Assembly: GCA_025200525.1 (NCBI GenBank)
Contig: JANUSC010000378.1
Span: 1-64,000, forward strand
Direction of reading: 5' to 3'
Origin: Camellia lanceoleosa
Taxonomy: Eukaryota; Streptophyta; Magnoliopsida; Ericales; Theaceae
DNA: 64,000 bases
Below the pieces are notes generated by a model, which was not told the DNA's origin, searched no databases, and saw only the letters and a program-made list of their open reading frames with translations. The translations under genes and the position numbers were made by a program. Below are positions 34,161 to 45,480 of the stretch, piece after piece (position 1 is the stretch's first letter; each line of letters opens with the position of its first letter).

Positions 34161-35224
34161 AAAACATCTTTGAAATCTTTTAATAAAGCGACTAAGCGCT
34201 CATGTTCCTCCAAAGAACACATGGACCCGATCTGGACCAGACACAGATCCTTCTTAATACCCATATTAATTGCAATGATTTCATTAACGAGGGGTTTTAT
34301 AAACCTCTCCTCTCAATCAATCAAATGTTTCAAAACTAGAGGAATTCCTTCCTCATTGTTTTCACTAAAATTTTGAAAGTCATGATCAATGTAATATACA
34401 AGTGGCACAGAGAAGTACTCAGAAACTGCAGTGGTATTCACATTCAAAAGATCCAACTCATCCAATTCCTCGGTTACAACCGACTCAAAAGAAAAGAAAA
34501 AAGATGACCTGGACAAAACTTTGGCATCCGGGTTATCAACCCTAGGAATACCGGACTCCGACTCAGAAGAAATGGAATCTAATTCCGACTCCACAGACTC
34601 TGTGGAATCAAATTTCGGCTCACTACCTGATTCAGAGCTACTGGACAGAAAACCCTCCTTCAACTGCCAAGTGAGGACGGTGCGTTAGTTGCATCGAAGA
34701 TACCACCAAAAGGGTCCACACCTGATTGGTCTCTGATCATGGAAACGGTTAGGTCATCCCCCAAGCTCTCTGGGTTGATCTGAGGATTTTAAAGGAGACA
34801 TGCTATTGTTGCTCTTACCTCAAGTTCGCTACTGTTGGACTCACTTCTTGTGTTCTGTTGAACCTTAGCAGTTAATTCAATCTGTTCCTCTATGGCTCCA
34901 CCCTCTTACAGTTGTAGTTCAAAGAAGATCACAAAGCCAGGAACACGCTACTCCTCTGAATTAAACCATGGCTCAGGAAAACCACAAAATGGGAAGTCTT
35001 CTCCTTCCCGGACAAAACGGCTATTTAGAGTTCCCTAAATTGGCCTATGCACAAGCTCATAGTGCTTTCCAATTTGTTTAGCTTTGGCTCTTCCTACCAT
35101 TTCTTTCTCTTTCCTCACCCAGTCCTCCTTGGTGGGTGTATAGCCCAAGCCAAAGGCATGAGGGTTATGTAGCACTTGACGGTTGTGAAGCGTCCCCAGC
35201 ATCCCGGCGAGAGTCTGAGTCCCA
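34161..35224 (-). pseudogene. Element B acidic linker before RT, cut by element D
   Basis: The minus frame 34313-34663 is Glu/Ser-rich (SSSESGSEPKFDSTES, then FESVVTEELDEL and YFSVPLVYYIDHDFQNF). It matches D 61420-61640 (FESVVTEELDG, YFSVPLVYCLNQDFQNF). The segment 34960-35220 matches D 62000-62260. The region ends where D's LTR begins, so the protease and gag of B are absent here. Confidence 0.65.
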
Positions 35225-37779
35225 GTTACGGTTCGATATTGGGTCACTACAGTTCAAAGGACTCAAAATGTTACGGTTCTAAATCTAAAACAAAGAGTCC
35301 AAATCTGGCAAATCGTTTTGAAGAAAAACAGATTTTTTGAAAAGTAGTGCCAAACATGGACTGCTTTGCTAGATCACAGAGTCGCCACCTAAATATTTTT
35401 AAAATGGGAAATTTAGGAAACCACGACTTGGTGCGAAGAATACGTGTCGTCATAACCAAAGAAGTCTTGGCTCGGGAGCTTGGAGTACGATCGGGAAGGT
35501 CGACTATGAGCACCCCTTTACATGGGTTCAAAGGCCGGCCTCTACTAGCAAGTGATATCCGATTTTGAAGACATTACATGCTCTTATTCAATTATTAGCC
35601 TAAATTACTATGTTATGCGCCTGACAAACAAGTATAGACCAAATCGCCTAAGTTGGAACAAAACATTTTATGTTTATTTTAAAAATGGTTTGCTACTCGC
35701 AAGTAGGCTAAAATGCAGGTTTTGCCACCCTTAGGTTGTCTTTTAGAAAAAGATGGTTTTGCTACTATCTAGTGGGCTTAAAACTCACAGTCTTAATGCA
35801 TTGTCCCAATTTAGGTAATTCAACCTCCATCCACAGGCATTCAAGTAGTTATATCACATAAGCAGCTAGCCTCATGTTATGGCAACACTCACACGCATGC
35901 GAGGATGCTAAAGCATAAAAACTCACCTAGTACTCCAAGCCAAAACAAAAGCTTATTAGAAATCCAAGCATGGACCTAAGGATACTGAAATGTCTAATGC
36001 AACACATGCAAAGATGTAATCTAGGTAGGCTCGGCTATCCTAAACATGGCATGTGAAATGCTACAAGTAACATGTATTCAATTTGGAATTGAAGTACGAT
36101 GCAGTTTGTATGATATCTGAGCACAGTGCATGTAAACAAATGCATGGATGTACGCATGCATTGCATAAGGTATGCTAATTTTAAATATGTCCCAATCTAC
36201 CATCATAAGCAGGTAAATAAAAGGGAAGAAAGAAATGGGGGTTGGAAGACATACACACACTCACCCACGCTTATTGAAATTATGCCCCCACACGGAGGGA
36301 CCAAAAGAATATCTGATGTCGCCAAATAATGCAGTCTGAATCTGAGAATAAATTAATTATTACGAAATTTCTAATTATCAAATTAAATTCGGTATATAAC
36401 AAAAAAGAGAGGGCCTTACGCCTCGGGATCTTGTGAATGATGCATGCTCGAATCCGACTCGCCCGGAAACCCGCATCATGACACTGCTGCCTCTGTTCTT
36501 ACTGCCCTGTCTCTCCAAAATTGCTGAAGTCCCAGACCACCTTCCTTGCATGTTGCTGTACACCACTGGCTGGATGGAATTGCCACCGGCCATGTAAAAT
36601 GACAACCGGCTGCAAGAGAGGTTATCGGCTGCCCATAAAGTGCCGGTCGGCACTCTATACTGCCGGTCGGCACAAAATTCCTGCAGAGGACAGTTTGATA
36701 GCAACAGCAGGCAGACAGTGCATGATATGGATTTTAGAGCAAATATATGCATGGTGAACGCTCCCTATCATGTATGGGACTCAAGGAAGCATGACCCTTG
36801 GTTCTTGGGCCATCAATTATGCATCTTGGTGCATGATAGCCTAAGGAACCAAGATTGCATTTTAATGTAAAAATGCATGCAAACACACAAATGAAACCAA
36901 GACCTTATCATGTGTTGGTCAAGGGCCTTGGGGACCAAGAGTTGAAACAAGTTGCACCACTTGTATTGTGAACTTCCCTCAACCCTTATGCTTGGTTTGA
37001 CAATCCCAAACCAAGCCATGAAATGCATGTATGCAACATAGCTCAAATGATGCAACATGGGAATTAGGATGCAAGCACACCAAATGTCATGCAACTACCA
37101 TGTTAAGCATGCAAAATGCTAGAGTATACAAGATGCAAATGTCATGCAAACATGGACCAATCAAGCAATAAGACCAACATACTACAACACTTAATGAATC
37201 AATTAAGCAATAGACATGAGGCAAGCATGTGATGGTGGACTAGACCACAATGGGGCAGCCCTCAAACCAACCCAAAACAGTGGCAAAACATGCCCAAAAT
37301 GGTGACCAATTACCTATGCAAACATGCAAGTCAAAGGGCCTAAGATTAAGGCACAAAGGGAGCATTCCTTGCTACCATTAACATGGCCACTCATGGCATA
37401 TATTTGACCACCAAAAACAGATTTTAACAAATGAAATGAGCCCCCAAAACCCAACAACAAGGCAGCCCAAATGCTCTAAACATACAAGCATGCACAATGC
37501 TCACTTTAAAACATAAGAGACCAACATTTCAAAAGATGGGAGAGATGATACATGGAGGCATATAAGCATGGCATAAGGACTGAGATAGCATATTAGATGA
37601 TTCCAAATCACTAAAATAGCCTAACCAAATGCATGCTAAGAACTCACATCTTAAGACTAACAAGCCTTAATGCAAAATAACTTTGTCAAACATACCAAAC
37701 ATGGCAAAATCAGTGGCCTCTGACCTTTAGACATGGCAAAATGATGCTAATATCTTCATGAAGTGAGGCTCATACATGC
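35225..37779 (-). repeat. Element D 3' LTR, left part
   Basis: The start is approximate: GGGTCACTACAGTTCAAAGG parallels the S terminus GGGCTTCACTCTACAGTTC. GAGTCGCCACC is at 35376, the poly(A) block is near 36265, and a TGCCGGTCGGCA array is at 36585-36675. 36780-37220 is nearly identical to S 15890-16330. Element C interrupts it at 37780; the LTR resumes at 52632. The ORFs here (up to 124 codons) are not credited. Confidence 0.7.
37775..37779. repeat. Target site duplication of element C (left copy)
   Basis: CATGC directly before TGTAACACG; the matching copy is 52632-52636, directly after TGTCTACA. The uninterrupted sequence in S near 16883-16905 (CATACATGTAAGAAACATGG) shows the empty target. 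Five-base duplications are standard for gypsy integrases. Confidence 0.9.
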
Positions 37780-40039
37780 TGTAACACGTCGGCGGGGGAC
37801 CTCGGCTACAGTTCGGACTCCCTTTACTTGTGTCGGTTCTAAATCTGAACCAAAGAGTCCAACTTTGGCAAATCGTTTTGAGAAAACAAGTTTTTGAAAA
37901 GTAGTGCCAAACATGGACTGCTTTGCGGTCTGGTCGCCACCTAAATATTTTAAAATGGGAAATTTAGAAAACCACGACTCGGTGCGAAGATACGTGTAAA
38001 ATCATCACCAAAGTGGTCTTGGCTCGGGAGCTTAGATGCGATCGGGGAAGGTCACTATGAGCACCCCTTCGCTCGGTCCAAGACCTCTACTAACCGTGAT
38101 ATCAATTTTGAAAACTTTATGCGTTCTTATTCGGTTATTAGCCTAGAATTACTATGTTGTGTGCCGCACAAACAAGTATAGACTAGATCGCCTAATTTGG
38201 GAATAAACATCGCATATCCGTTTGTTTGGAAAAAGCAGGTTTGAAATTGCTACTTTCATGAGTAGGCTAAAACACGGATTTCAATGAGTATTCCCAACTT
38301 AAGTAATCCAACCTCCACCCACAGGCATTCAAGCAGTTTATCACATTAGCACTTAGCCGCATGCGATATGCTAAAGCCATAAAAACTTACATCGTACTCC
38401 GTGCCAAAACAGTAAACTAGTTAGCAAACATGCATGACCTAGTTCATGTTAAGTGGCTAATGCGACACACTCTGAGTGTAATCTAAACGAACTCGGCTAA
38501 CCTGAACATAGCACATGAGATGCAACAACTATCACGTATTCAATTTGGAATTGAAAATGCGATGCGATTTGTATGATGTCTGAGCCCGATGCATGTCAAC
38601 AAATCGTGGATGCACACATGCATTGCATAAGGTATGCTAATTTAAATATGCGTAATCTACCATCATAGCGGTAAATAAAAGGGAAGAAAGAAGTGGGGTT
38701 GGAAGACATACACACACTCACCCACATATTACAATTGTGCCCTCACTCGGAGGGACCAAAATAATATCTGATCCCAAAATAAATGAATAAATATTACAAA
38801 TTCTAATTCTTGAATAAATAAATGTAAGAAATAAAAGGGGCCTGACCCTGCGCCTCGGGATCTTGTGAATGATGGATGCTCGATCCGACTTGCGGGAAAA
38901 CCCGTCTGGTGCCCTTCTTTAGATTCTGTTTCTTTGCCCTGCCTCTCTGGAAAATTGCGAGTCTGGGACACCTTCACATACCACTGAATATTACCCTTAA
39001 CCGTGAAGGGTTGGACCATCATTGCGGGGTTTGGCCACCTGCAATTGAGATTGTCGGCACAAAAAGTGTGCGGTCGACCTTGAAGTGCGGTCGGCACTAA
39101 ATTCTGCGAGGCAGTTTGTGACGTGACGAGCGACAACGAGCATGGTATGGAATTTTGGGACAAATGTATGCGGACACACTCCCTATCATGCAATGGACTC
39201 AAGGGAGCATGGCCCTCGACCCCGGACCACCAATCCGCATTTCAATGCATGATGGCCCAAAGCCAAAGTGTGCAACTTCAATGTGGAATGAAATGCACAT
39301 AAACAAACAAAGAGCTCAACCTCTATCATACTCAATTCAAGAGGTAAAGCATGCATGTCAAATGCAACCTAAGCATGCAATCTAACATGCAATATGAACA
39401 TGCAAGTATATAAACATGCTAGGCACACAACCTAAGCAACACATACAAAGTAAGCATGCTATAACACATGAGGGAATGGACTTAAACTAGATTAGGTAGC
39501 CTCAAACAAGCCTAAAACAGTGGCCATAAGATGAAAATGAGGCGCCTCGAAATGCGTGCACGCTTGCACATAACCGAAGCGATGGCATACAATGCAATAT
39601 GGCTAAAATGGCATATACAATGCAACATGGACTTATACTAACATGAGAGAGCCTCAACCACACTCACATAAGTAGTGAGATGAAAATGAAGTGCCTCGAA
39701 ATCGTGCTGCAGACGCATAAACCCGAAACAATAGCCCTAAGGCATGAAATGGCATGGAAATGATATGCAAACATGCAAATGAATTTCAACACTCAAATAT
39801 GGGGAAAACAGTCGAAAGATGGCGAAATGACACCAAATGCAAGGAATGGTCGAAATGCGAATTTAGGCACCGAAATGGCCTATAGCTATGCAATGCATGC
39901 ACACTATGGACATGGAATGAAAATACAGTAGAAGCCCCCAAAACAAGCATTTTTTCAGTACAAGAATGGCCAAAAAAACAATCACAAGTATGGCAAAAAT
40001 AGCATGCAAAAATGGGGAAAAGAGAGGAACAATGAAGCG

Positions 40040-40790
40040 GATGGTATACATGATGCTCAAACTAAAAATACAGTTCTACAACATTGAAGAGGGACAAAAA
40101 TATGAACATTTACAGCTTATGGAAGCCCTCAAAGCGATATACAAATATGGAAAACATGCAATGCAAGATTGAGGCCAACAAGGGCTATAACATAAGGTAC
40201 ACAAAGCATTCACCAAAAAAGCAAAGACCCTCAATGAAATATGTCCAGAGGGCCAAAATATGACCCCTTTCAGTTCTGATGATGGCTCAAAAACAGAAGT
40301 AAGATAGGCTAACCAAGCATGCAAAAATGGGGGCCAAAGAGGGGTATAAGGGTAAGTACAACATGGAGACCCCCAACAAGGTTGATCCCTTCTAAAATGT
40401 TGTAGAGGGACACAAAATAATCCTACTCACAGTTCATGAAATGCTCCAAAACAGACTACATGTAGGTCAAACAAATCATGCAAATTTACGGTAAATATGA
40501 GGGATTATGAAGCAAGTGCATGATAGAGAGGCCAAACAGGGTTGATCCCTTCTTCAATGTTGAATAGGGGATCAAAATAGGCCCTCTTACAGTTTACATC
40601 ATGCTCGAAAACAGATCACACATAAGCTAGAAAAAGCATGCAAAATATTGACATACAAGATGATATTGAAGCAAGTACCAAATGGAGGGCTCAAACAGGG
40701 TTGAGCCCTTGAAAAAACATGAAGAATAGCTCAAAATAATCCCCCTTTCAGTTCTGGTCGGAGCCCAAAACAATAAGCAAATAGGCCTAA
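40040..40790. repeat. About 160-bp tandem repeat in C LTR (left copy)
   Basis: The marker words CAGCTTATGG, CAGTTCTGATG, CAGTTCATG, CAGTTTACATC and CAGTTCTGGTC occur at about 40113, 40270, 40432, 40591 and 40751, a 157-162-bp spacing. Each is preceded by a TTGA.CCCTTC/AATGTTG.AGAGGG block. Units are diverged from one another. Confidence 0.7.
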
Positions 40791-41067
40791 TAGATGAGGC
40801 AAGAAAATGCTACAAAAGAGGGAAATAGCAACTTACCCTTGAAGACCACTTCTTTTCCACCTCTTGGCTCAAGTTTGCTGCTCCTAAGCCTCTGAAAAAG
40901 CTCCCCTTGCTGCTGGAAATGGAGTGGTGGTGGTGGTTCTTGGTGGTGATGAAGAAATGGCCAAGGATTTGAGAGGTTTTGGGTAGAGAGAGAGAGAAAT
41001 CTAGAGTGAGAAGCTCCCAAAACTTTCTTCTTTTTGTTCTCCCCTTAGCCATATCAGATATAAGGTC

Positions 41068-41076
41068 TTATATATG
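41068..41076 (-). promoter_or_regulatory. Putative TATA box of C 3' LTR
   Basis: The minus strand reads ACATATATAAGACC. It is followed by the GA/TC tract (40985-41000) and preceded by the GTGCCGGTCGG array. The 5' LTR equivalent is at 51793-51801. Confidence 0.5.
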
Positions 41077-41260
41077 TCAAAATAAGATCTTTTGGTCAAA
41101 ATATCCAATTAAAAATATCTGCCACAGTGTATAGCAAAATATCTGTCAAAAATCTGAGTTCTGGGCACTTTTGGCCGGCCGGCAATATTTTGTGCCGGTC
41201 GGATATCTTTTGTGCCGGTCGGCAATTGGTAAGGTCAAAAGTTCCGGTGGATGTTCAGAT

Positions 41261-41600
41261 TGAAGCCCCGGAATTTATCTTTCCAATGGCGCAAACCTTA
41301 CATTAAAATTCCTCCTGTGCAAAAAGTTATGCCCTTTTCCGTAAAGCCGCGCAGATTCGGTCCAACCGTACTTCAACCAACCATATCTCCTCCCCCCGGA
41401 TTTGGACTTAGGAGATTCTTGAGTGAAAAATGAAGCCCCGGAAGTAAGGTTTCCAATGGTGGTGGCCCCATATTTTAATTCCTCTTGTACAAAGAGTTAT
41501 GCCCATTTAGGGGAAGCCGCGCAGACTTTTCTCCTTCCCGGATTCATGCTGAACCACTCCCAAACTAGTTTTCTCCCCTCTTCTCCTCTTTTCTCTGACT
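41261..41600. repeat. 170-bp tandem duplication in C LTR U3
   Basis: Two diverged copies both begin TGAAGCCCCGGAA (41261 and 41431) and share TTTCCAATGG, AATTCCTC.TGTxCAAA, GTTATGCCC and GCCGCGCAGA. The duplication is also in the 5' LTR (51981 and 52145), so it predates insertion. Confidence 0.8.
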
Positions 41601-41934
41601 TCAAACCCCTAAGTAAGGTGGTTTGACAGATTTTTCAAAGATTTCACCTCTCTTTCATTCATCTCCTTTTGTCCTTGCTCGGTTTACCAAAAAGCGCAAC
41701 ATTTACCGAAATGCGAGCGTCGGAACATCGTGGGAATTTTATTTCAAAAATGTTTTGAAAGAGAGGGTTTTAAGGTATAAAAACCATCAAAAATAATTTT
41801 GGTCCACAATGGGGTATGAAGTTGAGATTTGCCTCTCTCTTTGCGAAGCGAACACATGCACTACACACCTTTCTCCAACAAGTAAACCATCGATGCGCCA
41901 AGTCTCGAGGCGGTCAAAAATGGGGTGTCTCTGA

Positions 41935-41955
41935 TTGCCCCTCTTTGAGAACTTC
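41935..41955 (-). promoter_or_regulatory. Polypurine tract of element C
   Basis: The minus strand reads GTTCTCAAAGAGGGGCAATC directly upstream of the 3' LTR. It matches the B and D tracts. Confidence 0.65.
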
Positions 41956-42344
41956 GAAAGTCATAACAATGGCGGAGTGAATGTCAAAGCCTAAAGGCGA
42001 CCCATTTTGACAAGTAGAAGACTTGGACAAACAAAATCTGAGATGAGCGAATGGTTGTGCCCTTGAGTGCCCTCGTATCCCTTTGCAAGGAATCAAACCG
42101 GCGTAGTTGAGGCGAGGCAAAGTGATACGATGCAAGTGCATAACTTATGATCATGCAAAGGATCTTTGTGATGAAGCAATTATGCAAAATAAATGCAACA
42201 TTTTAGCGAATGCTATGCAAGCAAGTAAACATGAACCAAACTACAACTCATGTAGAAAGGATGTGAAAATTATGCAATTCTCACGGCGTCTTGCGCGGAG
42301 AAGGCTAAAAGTGACTATCGAGAATACCCGGAGTCTCAAGCACA

Positions 42345-42980
42345 ACATCTCTCAGCGTATCATACACAGGAGAGAAAAGAGTAACACTTCTCGGTAGTAC
42401 GCGAGAGAGAAGGATAAAGTTTCTCGGTGGTACACACAAGAGAAGAAGGATAAAATTTCTCGGTAGTACACGCAAGAGAAGAAGGATAAAATTTCTCGGT
42501 AGTACGCATAAGAGAGAAGAAGGAAAGGCAAAGAGAAACCTCATCGGCGTAGTACCGCAGCGAGAAGAAGAACAACACTTCTCAGCGTGGTACCGCGAGA
42601 GGAAAGAAAAACCTCTCAACGTGGTACCGAGAGGAAGGGGAAAAGCAAAAAGAAACCTCTCGTGGTACGCGGAGAGGAAAGAGAAAACAAAAGAAACTCT
42701 CGGTATAGTACCGGGAGAGGAAAGAGGAAAGCAAAAAGAAACCTCTAAGCGTAGTACCGCGAGGAAAGGGAAAAAGCGAAAAGAAACCCTCGGTAGTACC
42801 GCGAGAGGAAGAGAAAAACAAAGGAAACCTCTCGGTAGTACCGCGAGAGGAAAGAGAAAAGCAAAGGAAACCTCTCGGTAGTACAGCGAGAGGAAAAGAA
42901 AAAGCAAAAGGAAACCTCTTAGCGTGGTACCTGGCGAGAGGAAGAAAAAAGCAAAAGGAAACCTCTCGGCGTGAAATCTA
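42345..42980. repeat. Minisatellite of element C with hairpin units
   Basis: About 16 units. The first few have a period near 34 bp and the rest near 43 bp. The unit core is CTCTCGGTAGTACCGCGAGAG, which is self-complementary (CTCTCG...CGAGAG), followed by a purine stretch GAAAGAGAAAAGCAAA. It is unrelated in sequence to the arrays of B and D, yet sits at the same place between the polypurine tract and the antisense gene. The 245-codon minus ORF across it is an artefact of purine-rich repeats. Confidence 0.85.
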
Positions 42981-43274
42981 GAAAAGAAAAAACGACAGTA
43001 AAAAAAAAAAGCGTAACAATGTGGGCGAAACATGCATGACAATGCAAGTGAAATGAGTGCATAACAATGTGAATGGGATGTGCATCACAATGCAAATGAA
43101 GTGGGTGCATAACAATGCAATTCGGAACATGCAGCATAATGCAAGTGGGACGAGTGTGTATACACATTTCTGTGCACAATAATTAATGCATATTCGATGC
43201 AATCTTAACAGTGTGTTTGAAATAAAATGTCGAATAAGGAAATACACGCCTTAATGGGACCAATTCAAACGCAA

Positions 43275-43296
43275 CCTCCGATTTACCTCTCGGAGG
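43275..43296 (-). other. Conserved hairpin in element C 3' region
   Basis: CCTCCGA...TCGGAGG with loop TTTACCTC, the counterpart of B 24909-24930. A C-G pair here replaces a T-A pair in B. AGGAGTCACAAT against AGAGTTACAAT continues the similarity. Confidence 0.45.
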
Positions 43297-43379
43297 AGTC
43301 ACAATAGATTCCAAAAGGATACAGCTCGTGCATGCGAACCGATGATGAGCTACGCATCGGAGACATCAGTTGATACTTC

Positions 43380-43765
43380 CGCAGAAACATTTTGAGCTTG
43401 AGGTAGGGGCACACCGTGCCGGAACGATAACAAGGCTTGACGGGGTACATCCCACGAAATTTCTTTGGAGGTGAAACACACTCGGATGCTTCGATTTCCC
43501 TCTTTTCTTTTGCTGCGATCTGGAACCTATATAACCCGGATAGATCTGATTTTACTATTCTCACATGACCTGGGTTAAACCTTGCAGTTTTTGAAAGAAC
43601 AAATTCCTTTTTGCACAAATGTGGAGAATGGCACAGCACTCTGAGCACACAAGATGATGATTTTTTGAAATTGAGAAAATGAGTTCTCGACTGGGTATTG
43701 AGCCTACAACTGAACACAGTGAAAAAGACTCAATAATAGAAAACAAAAGGTATACAACCTAAAGA
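43380..43765. other. Unassigned segment unique to element C
   Basis: No counterpart was found in B or D. A 144-codon minus ORF (43283-43717) spans it, but it shows no family motif. Possibly captured host sequence or an exon remnant of the antisense module. Function unknown. Confidence 0.3.
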
Positions 43766-43859
43766 CATTGAGACACACTCGGAACGACTCAAAGCAAGAA
43801 TCGAGAAAAACAAAACAAAAGACCACGACACTGAGGCGTGTTTACAAAAACAAAGACCT

Positions 43860-44400
43860 CGATTCTGAGGGCGGTTTCTCGGGTATGCTTTCCCACCCTT
43901 TTCTCATTTGCGATTCTCACATCACTCGGCCCTCAAGCTCGGCTTTTCTCACAAAATCCCCTTTCTCACCTTTTCTCTCATCGCACATCTCCCTATTCGT
44001 CAATCCCTCATTTTCATCCCTCCCAGTGGTTGGTAGATAGACAAAGTTGCGGGCTCTTGCCCCTAGCATTCTGCTAGATTCTTTTCTTCCGCACCTGTGA
44101 TGAGTTTCTCCCACAGAGGCGCTACAATTGGGTGTCTGACAAATCTATGGTGACATCGGTTGGGGAGTTTGGACATGGTTAGATCTGTCGGATGATGGAG
44201 TGGAATATCTTGCCCCATTCCAGTTCATGCTTCGCACATGGCTTGATACCTCGCTGCTTGGAGGGTGAGAGAGCTTTCAGCCCTTTGTTAACTTTAGTTG
44301 TGCCCTCTTCTGGCAGGTAGAGTGCCTTTCTTGGCAAGTATGTTGAAAATGGGGAAAAATGAAGCTGACTCAAGCTGTGCCCCTAGTTCATCATTTTGAC
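43860..44400 (+). pseudogene. Antisense DUF7745-like gene remnant of element C (last intron and exon)
   Basis: Collinear with D 56860-57540: a donor-like CGG|GTATGCTTTCCC (43882), CATCACTCGGCCCTC, CTCACCTTTTCTCTCATC, and the acceptor TTTTCATCCCTCCCAG (about 44027). After it come CGGGCTCTTGCC and an ending matching D before the convergence zone. The first exon and its promoter array are missing. The intact AG acceptor helps define the intron in D, where it is mutated. Confidence 0.55.
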
Positions 44401-45214
44401 CATTTTTGTTTTAAAACAATTTAAACCAAAATGAAAATTAGATTAACATACTTATTAGATTTTTGATTTGAAATCATGCAAGTCGGGTTGTAAGCCTTGA
44501 AAATTTTCCTTTTGGGTCCAAGAAATGGTCGATTTTGGAAAAAGATGGAACAATTTTCGAGAAAATTAGTCAACCTTAGTAAAATTCTCAAAAACTATTT
44601 TGCAAGCGGCCAATGCTCAACAAGCACGGAACCGACTCTTGAGATCGCAACCTCGAATCCATAACAATGGAAAATTGCCCTTATCACGAAGGACCTTTGC
44701 ATAGCAGCGGAAAGTTGCCCTTGTTTGAAATGACCTTTGCGGCGTTTTTGAATAGCAGAAAGTTGCCCCTTGTTTGGATGATGTCGCGACACATTGTAGT
44801 CGATCCTCGGGCGATGAACACAACGGACTCTCGGATATAGAAGACAAAGATGACCGGAACCATCGCATGGACACTGTCAATTTGAAGTGTTTGTGCATTT
44901 GGACTTCAAAGTGAAGTTGCCTCGTATCCCAAACATGGGAATCAAGCCTTCGTAGTTCGAGGTTAAGGTACACTCGGGTATTTAACCTCTCATTTTATCT
45001 CTAACTTTTGCCAAAGGCGCCTATTGCGGGTTTTTCGACCTTGAGCTTTGTTCTTCTTTCTTTTCTTTTCTTTTCATTTCTTCTCTTCTTTTGTATTTTT
45101 CTTTCTTTCTTTTCTTTTTCTTTTCTCTAACTTTTGCACAGGCACGCCCTTAGGGTTTCGGCCCCTGAGCCTCTCAAAGGGTAAAGTGTAACAAGTCCAT
45201 GCCAAATGGTTTTG
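44401..45214 (-). other. Element C: convergence zone and last trace of pol 3' end
   Basis: 44460-45190 parallels D 57600-58190, the non-coding zone between antisense gene and integrase. It includes GAAAATTTTCCTTTTGGGTCC, TCTAACTTTTGCCAAAGGC and GAGCCTCTCAAAGGGTA. An expanded TTTCTTTTCTTTT microsatellite lies at 45050-45125. Similarity stops at about 45195, where integrase should begin. Confidence 0.55.
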
Positions 45215-45480
45215 AGATTGAAGCCATCTGTATCCGAGGAGAGTATGTTGTATTGATTTGCGAAAGATCCACCTTTGGCTCTTGAGCACATCGGATATTT
45301 TTGCCCCTAGTTAGGGGTGTACATTCTAACTTTGCAAGCTTCTTCTGATGAGGTCTGATCTTCTTGGTCTGACTTTGGGGCCTCTTGTTCGAGGACTGCT
45401 TCAAGCCTGGCCACACAGGCCTTATATTGTGGTCGACCGTTGAACATTCTGAATCCAAGTTCAAGGTTTGAAAACAAAGG
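45215..45480. other. Stretch replacing RT-RNase H-integrase in element C
   Basis: This segment lies where about 3 kb of pol is present in B and D. A 96-codon minus ORF overlaps it, with no pol motif. It may be filler DNA at the deletion junction or captured sequence. Confidence 0.35.

Larger units (their letters stand above)
23718..35224 (-). mobile_element. Element B internal region (truncated by element D)
   Basis: Minus-strand order from right: pre-RT linker, RT, dual RNase H, integrase, then a 7.3-kb 3' region holding two plus-strand genes and several minisatellites, then the polypurine tract and 3' LTR. Protease, gag and the 5' LTR are missing because D's LTR begins at about 35225 within the pre-RT coding region. 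They are predicted to reappear to the right of D, outside this window. The 3' region is far longer than the compact 3' UTR of ordinary gypsy elements, as known for Tat/Ogre elements. Confidence 0.7.
37780..41934 (-). repeat. Element C 3' LTR
   Basis: Starts TGTAACACGTCGG and ends GGTCAAAAATGGGGTGTCT, with the last bases eroded. Contents in transcription order from the right: a 170-bp tandem duplication (41261-41600), word array (41165-41235), TATA (41068-41076), GA tract (40985-41000), about 160-bp tandem units (40040-40790), a second word array (39040-39105), poly(A) block (38715-38740). It aligns end to end with 48467-52631, with scattered substitutions and many 1-6-bp indels. Confidence 0.85.

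Noticed and set aside
31047..35224. Element B as a chromovirus or pararetrovirus
   Set aside because: Integrase with a GPY-like end but no chromodomain, dual RNase H, and LTRs with a polypurine tract. This fits Tat/Ogre instead.
38729..39202. 157-codon minus ORF in the C LTR and similar ORFs in S (15325-15720), D (36378-36752) and the C 5' LTR (49450-49908)
   Set aside because: They share short peptides such as PSFTRSRG because the LTRs are homologous. Frames shift between copies, so a conserved protein is not supported.
42305..43042. 245-codon minus ORF rich in Phe, Arg and Ser
   Set aside because: It is the complement of the purine-rich hairpin minisatellite of element C. Its length follows from composition.
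45050..45130. TTTCTTTTC tract as a polypurine priming site
   Set aside because: It is a microsatellite inside the convergence zone, 3 kb from the LTR. The conserved tract lies at 41935-41955.
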